Origin: Candidatus Uhrbacteria bacterium
GTDB lineage: Bacteria > Patescibacteriota > Patescibacteriia > UBA9934 > UBA11717
Direction: 5' to 3'
NCBI GenBank assembly: GCA_018701105.1
Contig: JABIWD010000050.1
Coordinates: 1 to 44,943, forward strand
Length of the DNA: 44,943 bases
The notes beneath the pieces were generated by a model. It saw only the letters and a program-made list of their open reading frames with translations, had not been told where the DNA came from and ran no database searches. This document shows positions 33,984 through 41,719 of this stretch, piece after piece. How positions within the stretch are numbered: the stretch's first letter is position 1; every line of letters starts with the position of its first letter. A program made the position numbers and the translations under genes.

Positions 33984-34409
33984 ATGCGCATTGCATTTGA
34001 TCTCGGAATTGCGATGGGAGTTGGAAGGGCAACAGATTTGCTGCGAAAAGCCTGGAGCGGAGAGCCGCAGCCGGGCTTCACAGAGGCCATCGAAAGAGGG
34101 GCCACCATCCAAGTGCTCGTCTTGATCAGGCTCGTGAGCGACTGTGCCCGTGACGAAGAGGCCGGCGCGGTCCTGCCTTCATTCCAGGCACTGCACGAGC
34201 TCATCAAGAGCCGCGTGAGCGCAGGCCACAGTGTCGACAGTGGGCTCGTTCAGGTCCCCCTCGCTCGCCTCTGTGCTTCACTGGATGTCATGGCCGCGCG
34301 CCACGAAGGTCGAGGAGTGTCTCGTGCACGAAGCGCGGCCGGGTGCCACGACGGCGACACCGTGACTGCGGAGACCCTGTCCGTGGAGACCCTGCCCGGA
34401 GAGGGGTAG
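33984..34409 (+). CDS. Orphan helical protein, unknown function
   Basis: The 141-residue protein is not recognised; it is mainly helical (RATDLLRKAWSGE, TIQVLVLIRLVSDCARDEEAG) with a Thr/Glu-rich low-complexity end. ATG 33984 has GAAGGGAG nearby, and TTGACA-N17-TAACGT (33929-33957) lies upstream, its -35 inside the end of the DUF559 gene. GC-ending codons are frequent, unlike the DUF559 gene. A private terminator follows. Confidence 0.65.
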   Translation: MRIAFDLGIAMGVGRATDLLRKAWSGEPQPGFTEAIERGATIQVLVLIRLVSDCARDEEAGAVLPSFQALHELIKSRVSAGHSVDSGLVQVPLARLCASLDVMAARHEGRGVSRARSAAGCHDGDTVTAETLSVETLPGEG

Positions 34410-34424
34410 AAGAGAACTACGAAC

Positions 34425-34455
34425 CACGCCGCAACTCTGCGGCGTGTGTTTTTTT
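34425..34455 (+). terminator. Terminator of the 33984 orphan
   Basis: CACGCCGC-aactct-GCGGCGTG followed by TGTTTTTTT. Confidence 0.9.
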
Positions 34456-34477
34456 AAAAAAAGAGGACAACTTCCAT

Positions 34478-34514
34478 AAATTGAAATTTGCCCAATTGCT
34501 CAATTGAAATTGTT
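34478..34514. repeat. ATTGCC-type repeat fragment
   Basis: AAATTGAAATTTGCCCAATT followed by GCTCAATTGAAATTG resembles the repeats at 18575 and 25013. Confidence 0.5.
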
Positions 34515-34523
34515 TTGTTTTGT

Positions 34524-34910
34524 TTATCTCCACCTCAGATACGCCCAAACCAACACCAACCCCCCAAACCAAACGTACGCCAACGTGTCCACCAACCTCT
34601 GTCTCTTTTTAAACTCATCAAAATTTGACCACCCACCAACATGCCACGACCATCGGCGACCAAAGATAAACATCGCCCCAAGTGCAGCGAACCCTACAAC
34701 CGGAATCAACGAGACAACAAACCACATGTATTGCCGCGTACCAAGCGCGTACCCCTGAGTCCAAAACAAACCACCGGGAGACGGGCGGCGCAAATACCGC
34801 TCCATCACCTCTTCCTTTGGCACGAGCTCAATAGTGTAACCACACGCCTTACACGCACGCTGAGCTTCTCTAAGTTTTGTTAAACAATCCGGGCACGACT
34901 TTGAATCCAT
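34524..34910 (-). CDS. Zinc-ribbon membrane protein
   Basis: The 128-residue protein opens with a two-CxxC zinc ribbon (SCPDCLTKLREAQRACKACGYT). Two membrane helices follow (WFVVSLIPVVGFAALGAMFIFG and TLAYVWFGGLVLVWAYL). Function is unknown. TATAAT (34919-34924) lies eight bases before the ATG with no SD, so the transcript is probably leaderless. It faces the previous orphan gene convergently. Confidence 0.75.
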   Translation of the reverse strand: MDSKSCPDCLTKLREAQRACKACGYTIELVPKEEVMERYLRRPSPGGLFWTQGYALGTRQYMWFVVSLIPVVGFAALGAMFIFGRRWSWHVGGWSNFDEFKKRQRLVDTLAYVWFGGLVLVWAYLRWR

Positions 34911-35005
34911 ATAAAAAGATTATATCACGAGAAGTACATGAGCGATTGACAACCGAGGGAAATATTGATAAACATATTTTGTCATCTAGGAACTGGAGGA
35001 TTGCC

Positions 35006-35605
35006 ATGAAACGTGACAACGAAGCACTACTCAGAGCAGGCAAAGTGATCGATCTCCTGCACGTCAGGGGCCCGAAGGAAGTAGTTGGGCGTGCACAGAA
35101 AGCCCTGCAGGAGCTACTGCAGGATCGAGCCCGTGTCGTAATCGAGAATTTCGGTCCAGCGGCCTTCTGGCTCGTGATCTTGCATCCGAAATACGACGAA
35201 AGGCGTCTACACGTCAGCGACGATGGAAGTCTCTGCGTCAAGAACTTCGGGCAAAAAGGTGAGGTGATTGATACGTGGGCCACAGCTCTTCTGGTCAGCG
35301 AACTGGCGCGGGCAAAAAAGGAAACCGTGCTGGAGATGATCTCGCGGCTGTACACCACGGAAGAATCGCCTACCGTAGTCGCACAGATCTACGACATGCT
35401 TAACGGAGACGGGTACGTCCAACCGATCATCAGCGGCGGTATGGTACGACTCGACCTGCACTTGAACGCATCAGGCGGAGCGGGTTTTCACATCATGTCC
35501 ACGGAAGGTACCGTGGTGATCTACGACAAGAGCAAGTCAGAGCACGCCGCGATCCTCGACGAGGAGGTTGCCGAAGCCATCTTCGGCCAGCTCCGACGAA
35601 GCTAG
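35006..35605 (+). CDS. Orphan protein of unknown function
   Basis: The 199-residue protein is not recognised. It has a helical N-terminal part (LLRAGKVIDLLHVRGPKEVVGRAQKALQELLQD) and beta strands later (GMVRLDLHLNASGGAGFHIMSTEGTVVIYDKS). ATG 35006 has GGAGG six bases upstream. TTGACA (34946-34951) and TAAACA at a 17-base spacing could form its promoter. It is GC-rich relative to rpmH and closed by its own terminator. One of the SD-led cassette genes. Confidence 0.7.
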   Translation: MKRDNEALLRAGKVIDLLHVRGPKEVVGRAQKALQELLQDRARVVIENFGPAAFWLVILHPKYDERRLHVSDDGSLCVKNFGQKGEVIDTWATALLVSELARAKKETVLEMISRLYTTEESPTVVAQIYDMLNGDGYVQPIISGGMVRLDLHLNASGGAGFHIMSTEGTVVIYDKSKSEHAAILDEEVAEAIFGQLRRS

Positions 35606-35606
35606 A

Positions 35607-35650
35607 ACACTCAACCCCCTCACCAGATCCGCTGGCGGAGGGGTGTTTTC
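35607..35650 (+). terminator. Terminator of the 35006 orphan
   Basis: AACACTCAACCCCCTC...GAGGGGTGTTTTC stem with a partial U run. Confidence 0.75.
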
Positions 35651-35670
35651 TTGCCTATAGCTCGCGGCTA

Positions 35671-35699
35671 TTGACAAAATCGGTAGTATTTCCTATACT
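35671..35699 (+). promoter_or_regulatory. Promoter of rpmH
   Basis: TTGACA (35671-35676), a 17-base spacer and TATACT (35694-35699), sharing CTATTGACAAAATCGG with the small-RNA promoter at 17054. Confidence 0.88.
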
Positions 35700-35728
35700 C
35701 CTGTTACTTTAATACTCATTCCTAGGCT

Positions 35729-35878
35729 ATGCCAAAGAGAACTTTTCAACCGAAGCGAAAGCATCGAGCGCGTGTCCACGGCTTCCGAGCTAGAATGCGT
35801 ACGGTTGGAGGACGAAACATCCTCAAACGACGACGGGCAAAGGGGCGAAAGCGCCTTGCAGTCATAGCGAGCCGATAA
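35729..35878 (+). CDS. rpmH: 50S ribosomal protein L34
   Basis: The 49-residue protein MPKRTFQPKRKHRARVHGFRARMRTVGGRNILKRRRAKGRKRLAV... is a textbook L34. It is too short for most length cut-offs. L34 sits in the 50S subunit near the exit tunnel base. The TAA stop lies in the loop of its terminator. Gene order rpmH-rnpA-yidD-dnaA-dnaN is the usual origin-proximal block. Confidence 0.96.
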   Translation: MPKRTFQPKRKHRARVHGFRARMRTVGGRNILKRRRAKGRKRLAVIASR

Positions 35879-35891
35879 GGCTCGTTTTTGG
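35867..35891 (+). terminator. Terminator with the rpmH stop in its loop
   Basis: GCGAGCC-gataa-GGCTCGTTTTTG; the loop contains the TAA stop codon. Confidence 0.85.
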
Positions 35892-35906
35892 TATGATATA
35901 TGAGAT

Positions 35907-36263
35907 ATGTTACCTCGCGACAATAGACTAAAACGAGAATCGGACATCAAGAAGCTCTTCAAGAAAGGGAAGGGTGTTTTTGATAGCCACGTTGGAGCAA
36001 AGATAATGAAGAATAACCTCGCTTTATCAAGGTTCGTTGTCGTGGTTGGAACGAAAGTCCACAAACGCGCATATAAACGCAATAAGATCCGCCGAAGGAT
36101 TCGATCAGTACTGTACGATCACATGAGCCATATCGCCACTGGGTTCGACATTGCTATCATCGCAAAACCCCAGGCGCTCAATGCAAGCTTTAACGAGTTA
36201 CAAAACTCAACACTCTACGCCCTTAAGAAGGCTAAGGTGCTTGAAGAAGTACCAAAGCTATGA
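35907..36263 (+). CDS. rnpA: Ribonuclease P protein component
   Basis: The 118-residue protein begins MLPRDNRLKRESDIKKLFKKGK and has the RnpA signature KVHKRAYKRNKIRRRIRSVL. It assists RNase P RNA in 5' maturation of tRNAs, such as the three tRNAs here. TATGAT lies nine bases before the ATG, directly after the rpmH terminator. Its stop overlaps the yidD start. Confidence 0.95.
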   Translation: MLPRDNRLKRESDIKKLFKKGKGVFDSHVGAKIMKNNLALSRFVVVVGTKVHKRAYKRNKIRRRIRSVLYDHMSHIATGFDIAIIAKPQALNASFNELQNSTLYALKKAKVLEEVPKL

Positions 36264-36532
36264 TGAACCACTTTCCTAGGTTCTTCCTAGTCTCCATCAT
36301 AAAGGTCTACCAAAAAACATTGTCGATGGACCACGGACCATTACGCCATCTTCACCCGGAAGGGTACTGCAGATTCAAACCAAGCTGCTCTCAATACGGA
36401 ATAGAGGCGGTGGAGCAATTTGGAGTTATAAAAGGAGGAGGTAAAACTTTGTGGCGAGTTGCCCGCTGCAACCCTTGGAACGACGGTGGATATGATTCGC
36501 CGGTGCAAAAGAAAGCGGACGACCAAAACTAG
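36260..36532 (+). CDS. yidD: Membrane protein insertion efficiency factor YidD
   Basis: The 90-residue protein has LVSIIKVYQKTLS, then YCRFKPSCSQYGIEAVEQFGVIKGG and VARCNPWNDGGYDSP, the YidD cysteine-rich motifs. ATG 36260 overlaps the rnpA stop (an alternative is 36263). yidC usually follows but is absent here; a terminator and the dnaA leader come next. Confidence 0.93.
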   Translation: MMNHFPRFFLVSIIKVYQKTLSMDHGPLRHLHPEGYCRFKPSCSQYGIEAVEQFGVIKGGGKTLWRVARCNPWNDGGYDSPVQKKADDQN

Positions 36533-36551
36533 ATATCAATACTCAATGTTT

Positions 36552-36585
36552 AAAGGCTCAAGTGCTTAGAGCGCTTGAGCCTTTG
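36552..36585 (+). terminator. Terminator after yidD
   Basis: AAAGGCTCAAGTGCTTAGAG CGCTTGAGCCTTT forms a stem followed by GTGTTT. Confidence 0.85.
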
Positions 36586-36623
36586 TGTTTGACCTGAATA
36601 TTTTTGTCCACTTTCTGCTTAGG

Positions 36624-36705
36624 TTATCAACAAGTTGTCCTCAGTTTTCCCCACCCTGTGTCCTCAGTTACTCCCCTGTGGATAGGTTGGGGGAGCTGTG
36701 GATAT
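36624..36705. promoter_or_regulatory. DnaA boxes upstream of dnaA
   Basis: TTATCAACA (36624-36632), TGTGGATAG (36677-36685) and TGTGGATAT (36697-36705) each differ by one base from consensus. The last two are spaced exactly 20 bases apart. They could mediate DnaA autocontrol. A GAGACC-ccatgct-GGTCTC hairpin follows at 36726-36744. Confidence 0.6.
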
Positions 36706-36771
36706 GTGATATGATTCTGTGCACATGAGACCCCATGCTGGTCTCGCTTGTCACTTCTCAAACAAAAAAAT

Positions 36772-38148
36772 ATGGATACACAAGAGCTGTGGGAAACCGC
36801 TCTTGGAGAGCTTGAGCTTCAACTCTCTAAGGCCAACTTCACGACATGGTTTAAGGATACGTTCATTTCGGAGATCAGTAATGATCGAATTGTCATTGCT
36901 GTTCCGAATAATTTCACTAAGGCTTGGTTAGAATCCAAGTATCACAAAGACATCCTTAAATCCCTGCAGCGAGTGACGAGTGACGCAGTGCGAGAGGTGA
37001 ACTATAAGGTAGAGGTCCAAAGCGCGTCTTCGGGCCCACAATCAATTCCAGTACAAGAGGTTCCTTCGTTCGACCAGAACAAAGGGTTCCAACTAGAGGG
37101 AGATGCAAAAACAAACTCGTCAGGAGACACCCTCAACCCTCGATACACTTTTGAAACTTACATCGTTGGAAAGCAGAACGAGTTTGCACATGCTGCGGCA
37201 ATGGCAATTCCAAAAAATCTTGGAACTACGTACAACCCCCTCTTTATATATGGAGGCGTGGGACTCGGCAAAACTCACCTTTTGCAGGCAATTGGTCACG
37301 ACGTTGTACGCCAGCACCAGGGAAAGCGCGTAATGTACGTAACTAGTGAGAAATTCACGAACGACTTCATCAATGCGGTGCGTACTGGGCGAGCGAGAGA
37401 GTTCAAAGACGTTTATCGAACAGTAGATGTGCTAATCTTAGACGATATTCAGTTCTTTTCCGGGAAAGTTGAGACACAGGAAGAGTTTTTCCACACATTC
37501 AACGCCCTCCACCAGCAGAACAAACAGATCATTCTGTCAGCTGACCGACCGCCAAAGGCAATCGCAGCTCTAGAAAATCGACTTTTGTCTCGCTTTGAAT
37601 GGGGGATGACAGCCGACATCAGCTCTCCTGACTTTGAAACACGAGTAGCGATCCTGGAATCCAAGTGTCGCGAGCGACAGTGGACCATGAAATCTGACGT
37701 CGTTCACTTCGTGGCAGAAAATATTTCATCCAACGTCCGAGAGTTGGAAGGAGCACTCAATAAAATTATCGCCTACCACCAGCTAAAGAACCAGGCGCCT
37801 TCTATTGAATCTATCGAGCCAATCATCCAGTCGTTCAAGCCGGTAGACATCATTAAGACAGTTACGCCGCGCGAGCTGATGAATGTTGTTGCAGAATATT
37901 TCGATATCACGAACGACGAAATTGTAGGAAAGAGCAGAGAGAAGAGACTCGCATTCCCGCGACAAATAATCATGTACTTGATGCGTGAAGAAATGGCTTT
38001 CTCTTACCCAAGCATCGGAGCGGAGCTTGGAGGACGAGATCACACGACGGCAATGCACGCTTACAGCAAGATCAAAAAACTTTTCGAAACAGATGAAAAG
38101 TTGAAGCATGACATTGAAATCATCAAGCAAAGAATGTACACGAGCTAG
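36772..38148 (+). CDS. dnaA: Chromosomal replication initiator DnaA
   Basis: The 458-residue protein has domain I (MDTQELWETALGELELQLSKANFTTWF), a short linker, the AAA+ domain with Walker A GGVGLGKT (161-168) and Walker B VLILDDIQFF (220 on), and domain IV with GAELGGRDHTTAMHAYSKI, which contacts DnaA boxes. ATG 36772 is preferred to the in-frame TTG 36748 because domain I starts there. It initiates replication, probably at boxes around itself. Confidence 0.97.
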   Translation: MDTQELWETALGELELQLSKANFTTWFKDTFISEISNDRIVIAVPNNFTKAWLESKYHKDILKSLQRVTSDAVREVNYKVEVQSASSGPQSIPVQEVPSFDQNKGFQLEGDAKTNSSGDTLNPRYTFETYIVGKQNEFAHAAAMAIPKNLGTTYNPLFIYGGVGLGKTHLLQAIGHDVVRQHQGKRVMYVTSEKFTNDFINAVRTGRAREFKDVYRTVDVLILDDIQFFSGKVETQEEFFHTFNALHQQNKQIILSADRPPKAIAALENRLLSRFEWGMTADISSPDFETRVAILESKCRERQWTMKSDVVHFVAENISSNVRELEGALNKIIAYHQLKNQAPSIESIEPIIQSFKPVDIIKTVTPRELMNVVAEYFDITNDEIVGKSREKRLAFPRQIIMYLMREEMAFSYPSIGAELGGRDHTTAMHAYSKIKKLFETDEKLKHDIEIIKQRMYTS

Positions 38149-38423
38149 TCGGGTAGGAGGATGTCCACAGAGAATGTGCACAATACGTGTGCAACCCTGT
38201 TCACAAGTCTGTGTGAAACTATGTGGATGCAGTGAGGAGTAACCGGGGGATAACGATACCCACACGGGTGTGCACAGATCCATACACTTTTCCCACAGTG
38301 TCTGTGAACACAATATGTGGATTGAATACGTAATAGGGATGGTAGCGAACGTGGGTTATACACGCTATCCACCGCCCTACTACTAATACTAGTTATATAT
38401 AAAGAATTCTTAGGAACCTCAAC
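38149..38423. other. Probable oriC between dnaA and dnaN
   Basis: The stretch between dnaA and dnaN holds relaxed DnaA boxes (TGTCCACAG near 38162, ATGTGGATG 38221, ATGTGGATT near 38335, TTATACACG and CTATCCACC near 38357-38372). An AT-rich run (TACTAATACTAGTTATATAT, about 38381-38400) follows and could be the unwinding element. No gene is present. Location and pattern fit an origin, but other DnaA-box clusters exist at 30361 and 5470. Confidence 0.6.
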
Positions 38424-39551
38424 ATGATCTTCTCGTGCACTAAGGACAATCTGTACAAAGGACTAAGTGTGGTGAGTCACATTTCCAATAAGCAGGTGAA
38501 CTTGCCTGTTCTACAGAACGTTCACATCAAAGCAGATGGAGGGACTATTGTTTTATCGACAACGAATCTTGAGATTGCTATTAGAATAAACTTGAGAGGC
38601 AAGATAGACCGGACAGGAGAGTACACAGTCCCAGCAAAACTTTTCTCGGACTTTGTAAACCTGTTACCAAATGAAAGAGTAGACATAGAAATGGTTGATA
38701 CATCTTTGGACGTTTCTTGTGGCGACACATCTACGAGTATTAATGGAATCGACGCAGCTGAGTTCCCATTGATCCCCGCTGTGGAAACTTCCTCAAGCTA
38801 TACCGTCCCAGCATCAGAATTTAAAGATGCTTTGTCGCAGGTTTTGTTCTCAGTTTCAAATAACGAGGCGCGACCACAGCTTTCAGGTGTATTGTTGAAG
38901 TTGAAAGACGAAACTCTTACATTAGCGGCAACCGATAGTTACCGTTTGAGTGAGCGAGTCGTTAAGTTGGATGAATCTGTGGCAGAGCGCGAGGTCATAG
39001 TGCCGTCTCAGACGCTCCAGGAGGTCGCCAGGATGATTCAAGTACTGAAAGACGACCCAGAGATCGAAGACAAGCTCGAAATCAAGTTCTCGGACAACCA
39101 AGTGGTTTTCGAGTTCGGGCCAGTTAACCTCACTTCACGCACAATCGACGGAAGTTATCCCGACTATACACAGATTATCCCCGACGTGTTTGCAACTGAG
39201 TTAGTTGTGGGGAGAGATGAGCTTACAAAAGCTATTAAAACAGCTAGTTTGTTCTCACGCACCGGGATCTTTGATGTGATGTTGAAAGTAGACCCTGACA
39301 CCAAGAAAATTTCTGTGACTGCCAACGAAGCCACCCGCGGAAAAAATACAGCAAGCTGTGATGCGGATGTGAAAGGTGGGAGTAACGAGGTGACGGTGAA
39401 CTTCCGGTACTTGATCGATGGTTTGAACGCGATGAGTTCGGAAGGTGTTACGATAAAGATGATTGATGGAGTGAATCCTTGTGTGGTCGTACCAAACGGC
39501 AGCCTCAACAAAGGATCTTATCAGTACATAGTAATGCCAATTAGGCAGTAG
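38424..39551 (+). CDS. dnaN: DNA polymerase III beta subunit (sliding clamp)
   Basis: The 375-residue protein has the three-domain clamp pattern: MIFSCTKDNLYKGLSVVSHISNKQVNLPVLQNVHIKA, TLAATDSYRLSERVV, and TIKMIDGVNPCVVVP...YQYIVMPIRQ at the end. It encircles DNA and tethers polymerases; the delta subunit (holA) that loads it is at 11995. It sits after dnaA in the usual order. Confidence 0.97.
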   Translation: MIFSCTKDNLYKGLSVVSHISNKQVNLPVLQNVHIKADGGTIVLSTTNLEIAIRINLRGKIDRTGEYTVPAKLFSDFVNLLPNERVDIEMVDTSLDVSCGDTSTSINGIDAAEFPLIPAVETSSSYTVPASEFKDALSQVLFSVSNNEARPQLSGVLLKLKDETLTLAATDSYRLSERVVKLDESVAEREVIVPSQTLQEVARMIQVLKDDPEIEDKLEIKFSDNQVVFEFGPVNLTSRTIDGSYPDYTQIIPDVFATELVVGRDELTKAIKTASLFSRTGIFDVMLKVDPDTKKISVTANEATRGKNTASCDADVKGGSNEVTVNFRYLIDGLNAMSSEGVTIKMIDGVNPCVVVPNGSLNKGSYQYIVMPIRQ

Positions 39552-39554
39552 AAA

Positions 39555-39594
39555 ATAAAAACCGCCGCCCGAGAGATCGGGCGGCTTTTTGTTG
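39555..39594. terminator. Bidirectional terminator between dnaN and the orphan
   Basis: AAAAACCGCCCGA..TCGGGCGGCTTTTTG, with an A run before and a T run after the stem. Confidence 0.85.
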
Positions 39595-39595
39595 T

Positions 39596-39997
39596 TCAGC
39601 TTTCGTTCCTGATGATCGAGGTGCAGGCCGGTTCGGCGGGCGTAGGGCCCGCACTGCAGCACGCGGTCGCGCTGATCATCTGCGTCTCATCACGAGTCGC
39701 CCAGACGACGTAGGCCTTCTGCGTCCCGCTCGGGCACTTCGCATCCGAGGTTCTGCCGCCGAAGTCGCCCATGATCCTGACGTTGTTGAGATTCTGCGCT
39801 TGCATGAACTCGATCACGGCCACTTGATCGATGGAAGTCTCGTTCTTCTTCATCATGCGGATTGTGTCCACTGTGATGAACACCGTGATCGCCACCACTG
39901 CGATGCAGAACAACATCAGAAGCCGGAGCTTCACCGTAGTCCTCTTCGCTTCACGGTCGTCGTTGTCTGGCCGCCGTACTTGGTCTGTTCGCAACAT
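39596..39997 (-). CDS. Single-pass membrane orphan
   Basis: The 133-residue protein has a basic N-terminus (RRPDNDDREAKRTTVKLRLL), one membrane helix (LMLFCIAVVAITVFITV), and a soluble domain with Cys residues (DAKCPSGT, SATACCSAG, EPACTSI). ATG 39997 has GGAGGT seven bases upstream. TTGACA-N17-TACGTT (40049-40021) is its promoter on the minus strand. It is GC-rich compared with dnaN. Function unknown; another SD-led cassette gene. Confidence 0.72.
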   Translation of the reverse strand: MLRTDQVRRPDNDDREAKRTTVKLRLLMLFCIAVVAITVFITVDTIRMMKKNETSIDQVAVIEFMQAQNLNNVRIMGDFGGRTSDAKCPSGTQKAYVVWATRDETQMISATACCSAGPTPAEPACTSIIRNES

Positions 39998-40020
39998 TTG
40001 GCACCTCCAGTTCTGGCGTG

Positions 40021-40049
40021 AACGTATCAACATTGAGGAGGGGTGTCAA
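40021..40049 (-). promoter_or_regulatory. Promoter of the 39997 orphan
   Basis: On the minus strand TTGACA, a 17-base spacer and TACGTT. Confidence 0.7.
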
Positions 40050-40119
40050 TTGTATGTGCGGTTATTGACGCACCCGCCGCTACATGATAAGCCTAGTGTG
40101 TCTTTCGAAAGGGGCAAAA

Positions 40120-40707
40120 ATGTCAGAAGCAGAAGAGGCAGAAGTAGAGGAAGAGGCGACGGAGGCGGAGGTGCCAGAGGCGGTGGCGGAGTACATCGAG
40201 CAGATCCGTGCTCACGGAGATTCGCAGCCGACGATGGAGTTGGTTCACGCGACTCGTGCATGGCTTCGGGCGTTGATGACGCACGTCAACTGGCCTCAGC
40301 CGTTCTCGCCGATGGCGGTGTTGAACGCGTACGTTGAGCCCGTGATCCACGCCATCGGTATGGACATGGGCTACGACACGGATGCTGGCGCGGCCGAGCT
40401 TCTCACCGTGAACACAATCCGGGCCGCTGTGCTCGAGATCGCTCGGCTGCGGCTGGGTACGCGGGTGATCGAGCAGGTCGGGACTATGCCGGGCATGAAG
40501 CTGTATCTGCAGCTGGTGTGCAGTGATGGTGAGTATGGGGACGTCGTGAGTCGGCAAGGCGAGCTCGGAGGAGCGGCTGGCGTTGCGAAGCTCATCATGG
40601 CGGCAAGCGAGTCGGGCTTGGTCCCGATCATTCCCGACGTCGACCCAGCCACAGACTTTCCCAACGCGCGGATCGTCTGCGAGCTGATCGAGTACGGCAC
40701 TCTCTAG
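40120..40707 (+). CDS. Acidic helical orphan protein
   Basis: The 195-residue protein opens with a very acidic stretch (MSEAEEAEVEEEATEAEVPEAVAEYIEQ), then a helical body with SQPTMELVHATRAWLRAL and TVNTIRAAVLEIARLRLGTRVIEQVGTMPG. Not recognised; no export signal or active site. AAAGGGG precedes ATG 40120, and TTGACG lies at 40065. It is GC-rich and closed by its own terminator, so it fits the cassette pattern. It diverges from the 39997 gene. Confidence 0.7.
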   Translation: MSEAEEAEVEEEATEAEVPEAVAEYIEQIRAHGDSQPTMELVHATRAWLRALMTHVNWPQPFSPMAVLNAYVEPVIHAIGMDMGYDTDAGAAELLTVNTIRAAVLEIARLRLGTRVIEQVGTMPGMKLYLQLVCSDGEYGDVVSRQGELGGAAGVAKLIMAASESGLVPIIPDVDPATDFPNARIVCELIEYGTL

Positions 40708-40710
40708 ACA

Positions 40711-40747
40711 CGGGCGGCCCGCACTGGGCCGCCTAATTTTTTTTAAA
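40711..40747 (+). terminator. Terminator of the 40120 orphan
   Basis: GGGCGGCCC-gcact-GGGCCGCCT stem followed by AATTTTTTTT. Confidence 0.85.
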
Positions 40748-40787
40748 AAAATAGCGCGGGCACGCACTTGCCCTATTACCTGAATTT

Positions 40788-40950
40788 GCTAGATCTACAC
40801 CCCTCTGTCAAAGTTGCTTCGCCTTTGACATCTCCCCTCCGGAAGGGGAGAGGCGCACTTAGCTTTTCTAGCATCGCTAGTTTTCCAGCACCACCAGCAA
40901 AACCCCTCCCCTTACGAAGGGGAGGTGCCCGAAGGGCGGAGGGGTCGGTG
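40788..40950. repeat. Palindromic repeat family 1, copy D
   Basis: The copy starts AGATCTACACCCCTCTGTC and ends GGGCGGAGGGGTCGG, with internal CTCCCCTCCGGAAGGGGAG and CTCCCCTTACGAAGGGGAGG stems and a TCTAGCATCGCTAG palindrome between them. Same orientation as copy B. Confidence 0.85.
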
Positions 40951-40977
40951 CGAGCAATTCAAGAACAGTCGAAACAA

Positions 40978-41012
40978 AAACACCACCCTCTCGGGTGGCG
41001 TTTTGCTTCTAA
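40978..41012. terminator. Terminator of the 3D-domain gene
   Basis: ACAAAAACACCACCCTCTCG followed by GGTGGCGTTTTG; on the minus strand it ends the 41516 gene. Confidence 0.8.
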
Positions 41013-41018
41013 CTTACG

Positions 41019-41516
41019 TTAGAAAATCTCGATTGTTGTGTAGTGGACACCAAACTGAATGGCGTCGTCGTACTCGGTCATCCAGATGTCCGCTTTGTAA
41101 TTGTATCGCTTGTTCATTCGGTCTTTCACGATAAACACCTTATCTCCGTATAGCTCTGGGAAACGCACACGCGTATCCAGGGGGAGAAAGTTAGCAGCGA
41201 TCAATCCGTCACGAACGTGCGTACCATCGGCCGTATGAAACGGCGTCGAGTCGGTCTGGTTTGGCAACGAGTTGTATGCCGAAACCGGAATCGTCATCGT
41301 ATAAGATGGCGCACGGGTACCTGCAACAGGGAAGGTGGCCTCGTCGGTTACTGAAGCCTCAGCAACCAACTCGTCCAACATCGCTTGTGCATGAACAGTA
41401 GGCGCCGTCATTGGCACTACTGACACAAAAGACGAAAGCATCGCCATTGTTCCAAGTGCCGTGTTGTGAAGATATTTCTTCAAACGGATCTGGAATTTTT
41501 GGATGAACTTATTCAT
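41019..41516 (-). CDS. Exported 3D-domain protein (RlpA/YabE-like)
   Basis: The protein has 165 residues with a signal peptide (RLKKYLHNTALGTMAMLSSFVSVVPMTAPTVHAQ). It ends in a 3D-like double-psi beta barrel: DSTPFHTADGTHVRDGLIAANFLPLDTRVRFPELYGDKVFIVKDRM...ADIWMTEYDDAIQFGVHYTTIEI, with the Asp residues that name the 3D family. Such domains cut or bind peptidoglycan. ATG 41516 is preferred over 41591 because the signal peptide begins there. It diverges from the penicillin-binding protein gene, a related wall function. Confidence 0.82.
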   Translation of the reverse strand: MNKFIQKFQIRLKKYLHNTALGTMAMLSSFVSVVPMTAPTVHAQAMLDELVAEASVTDEATFPVAGTRAPSYTMTIPVSAYNSLPNQTDSTPFHTADGTHVRDGLIAANFLPLDTRVRFPELYGDKVFIVKDRMNKRYNYKADIWMTEYDDAIQFGVHYTTIEIF

Positions 41517-41693
41517 ATGTTTGCTGAATAATAAAAACTCCCTGTTAAAGGAGAACGACACAGTTATAACACATATATCCACTTTTGTCAAGGGGTAAAA
41601 CGTGTTTTTTGACCAATCTTAGCGGTATATTAGACCATCGTTTTTTAATCTTCTTGACGACTATCCACCATTCTCGTACGGTCTCTTTTGTTG

Positions 41694-41699
41694 TATAAT
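41694..41699 (+). promoter_or_regulatory. -10 box of the penicillin-binding protein gene
   Basis: TATAAT, 20 bases before ATG 41720; no clear -35. Confidence 0.6.
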
Positions 41700-41719
41700 T
41701 CAATTCATACAAAGCCCAA

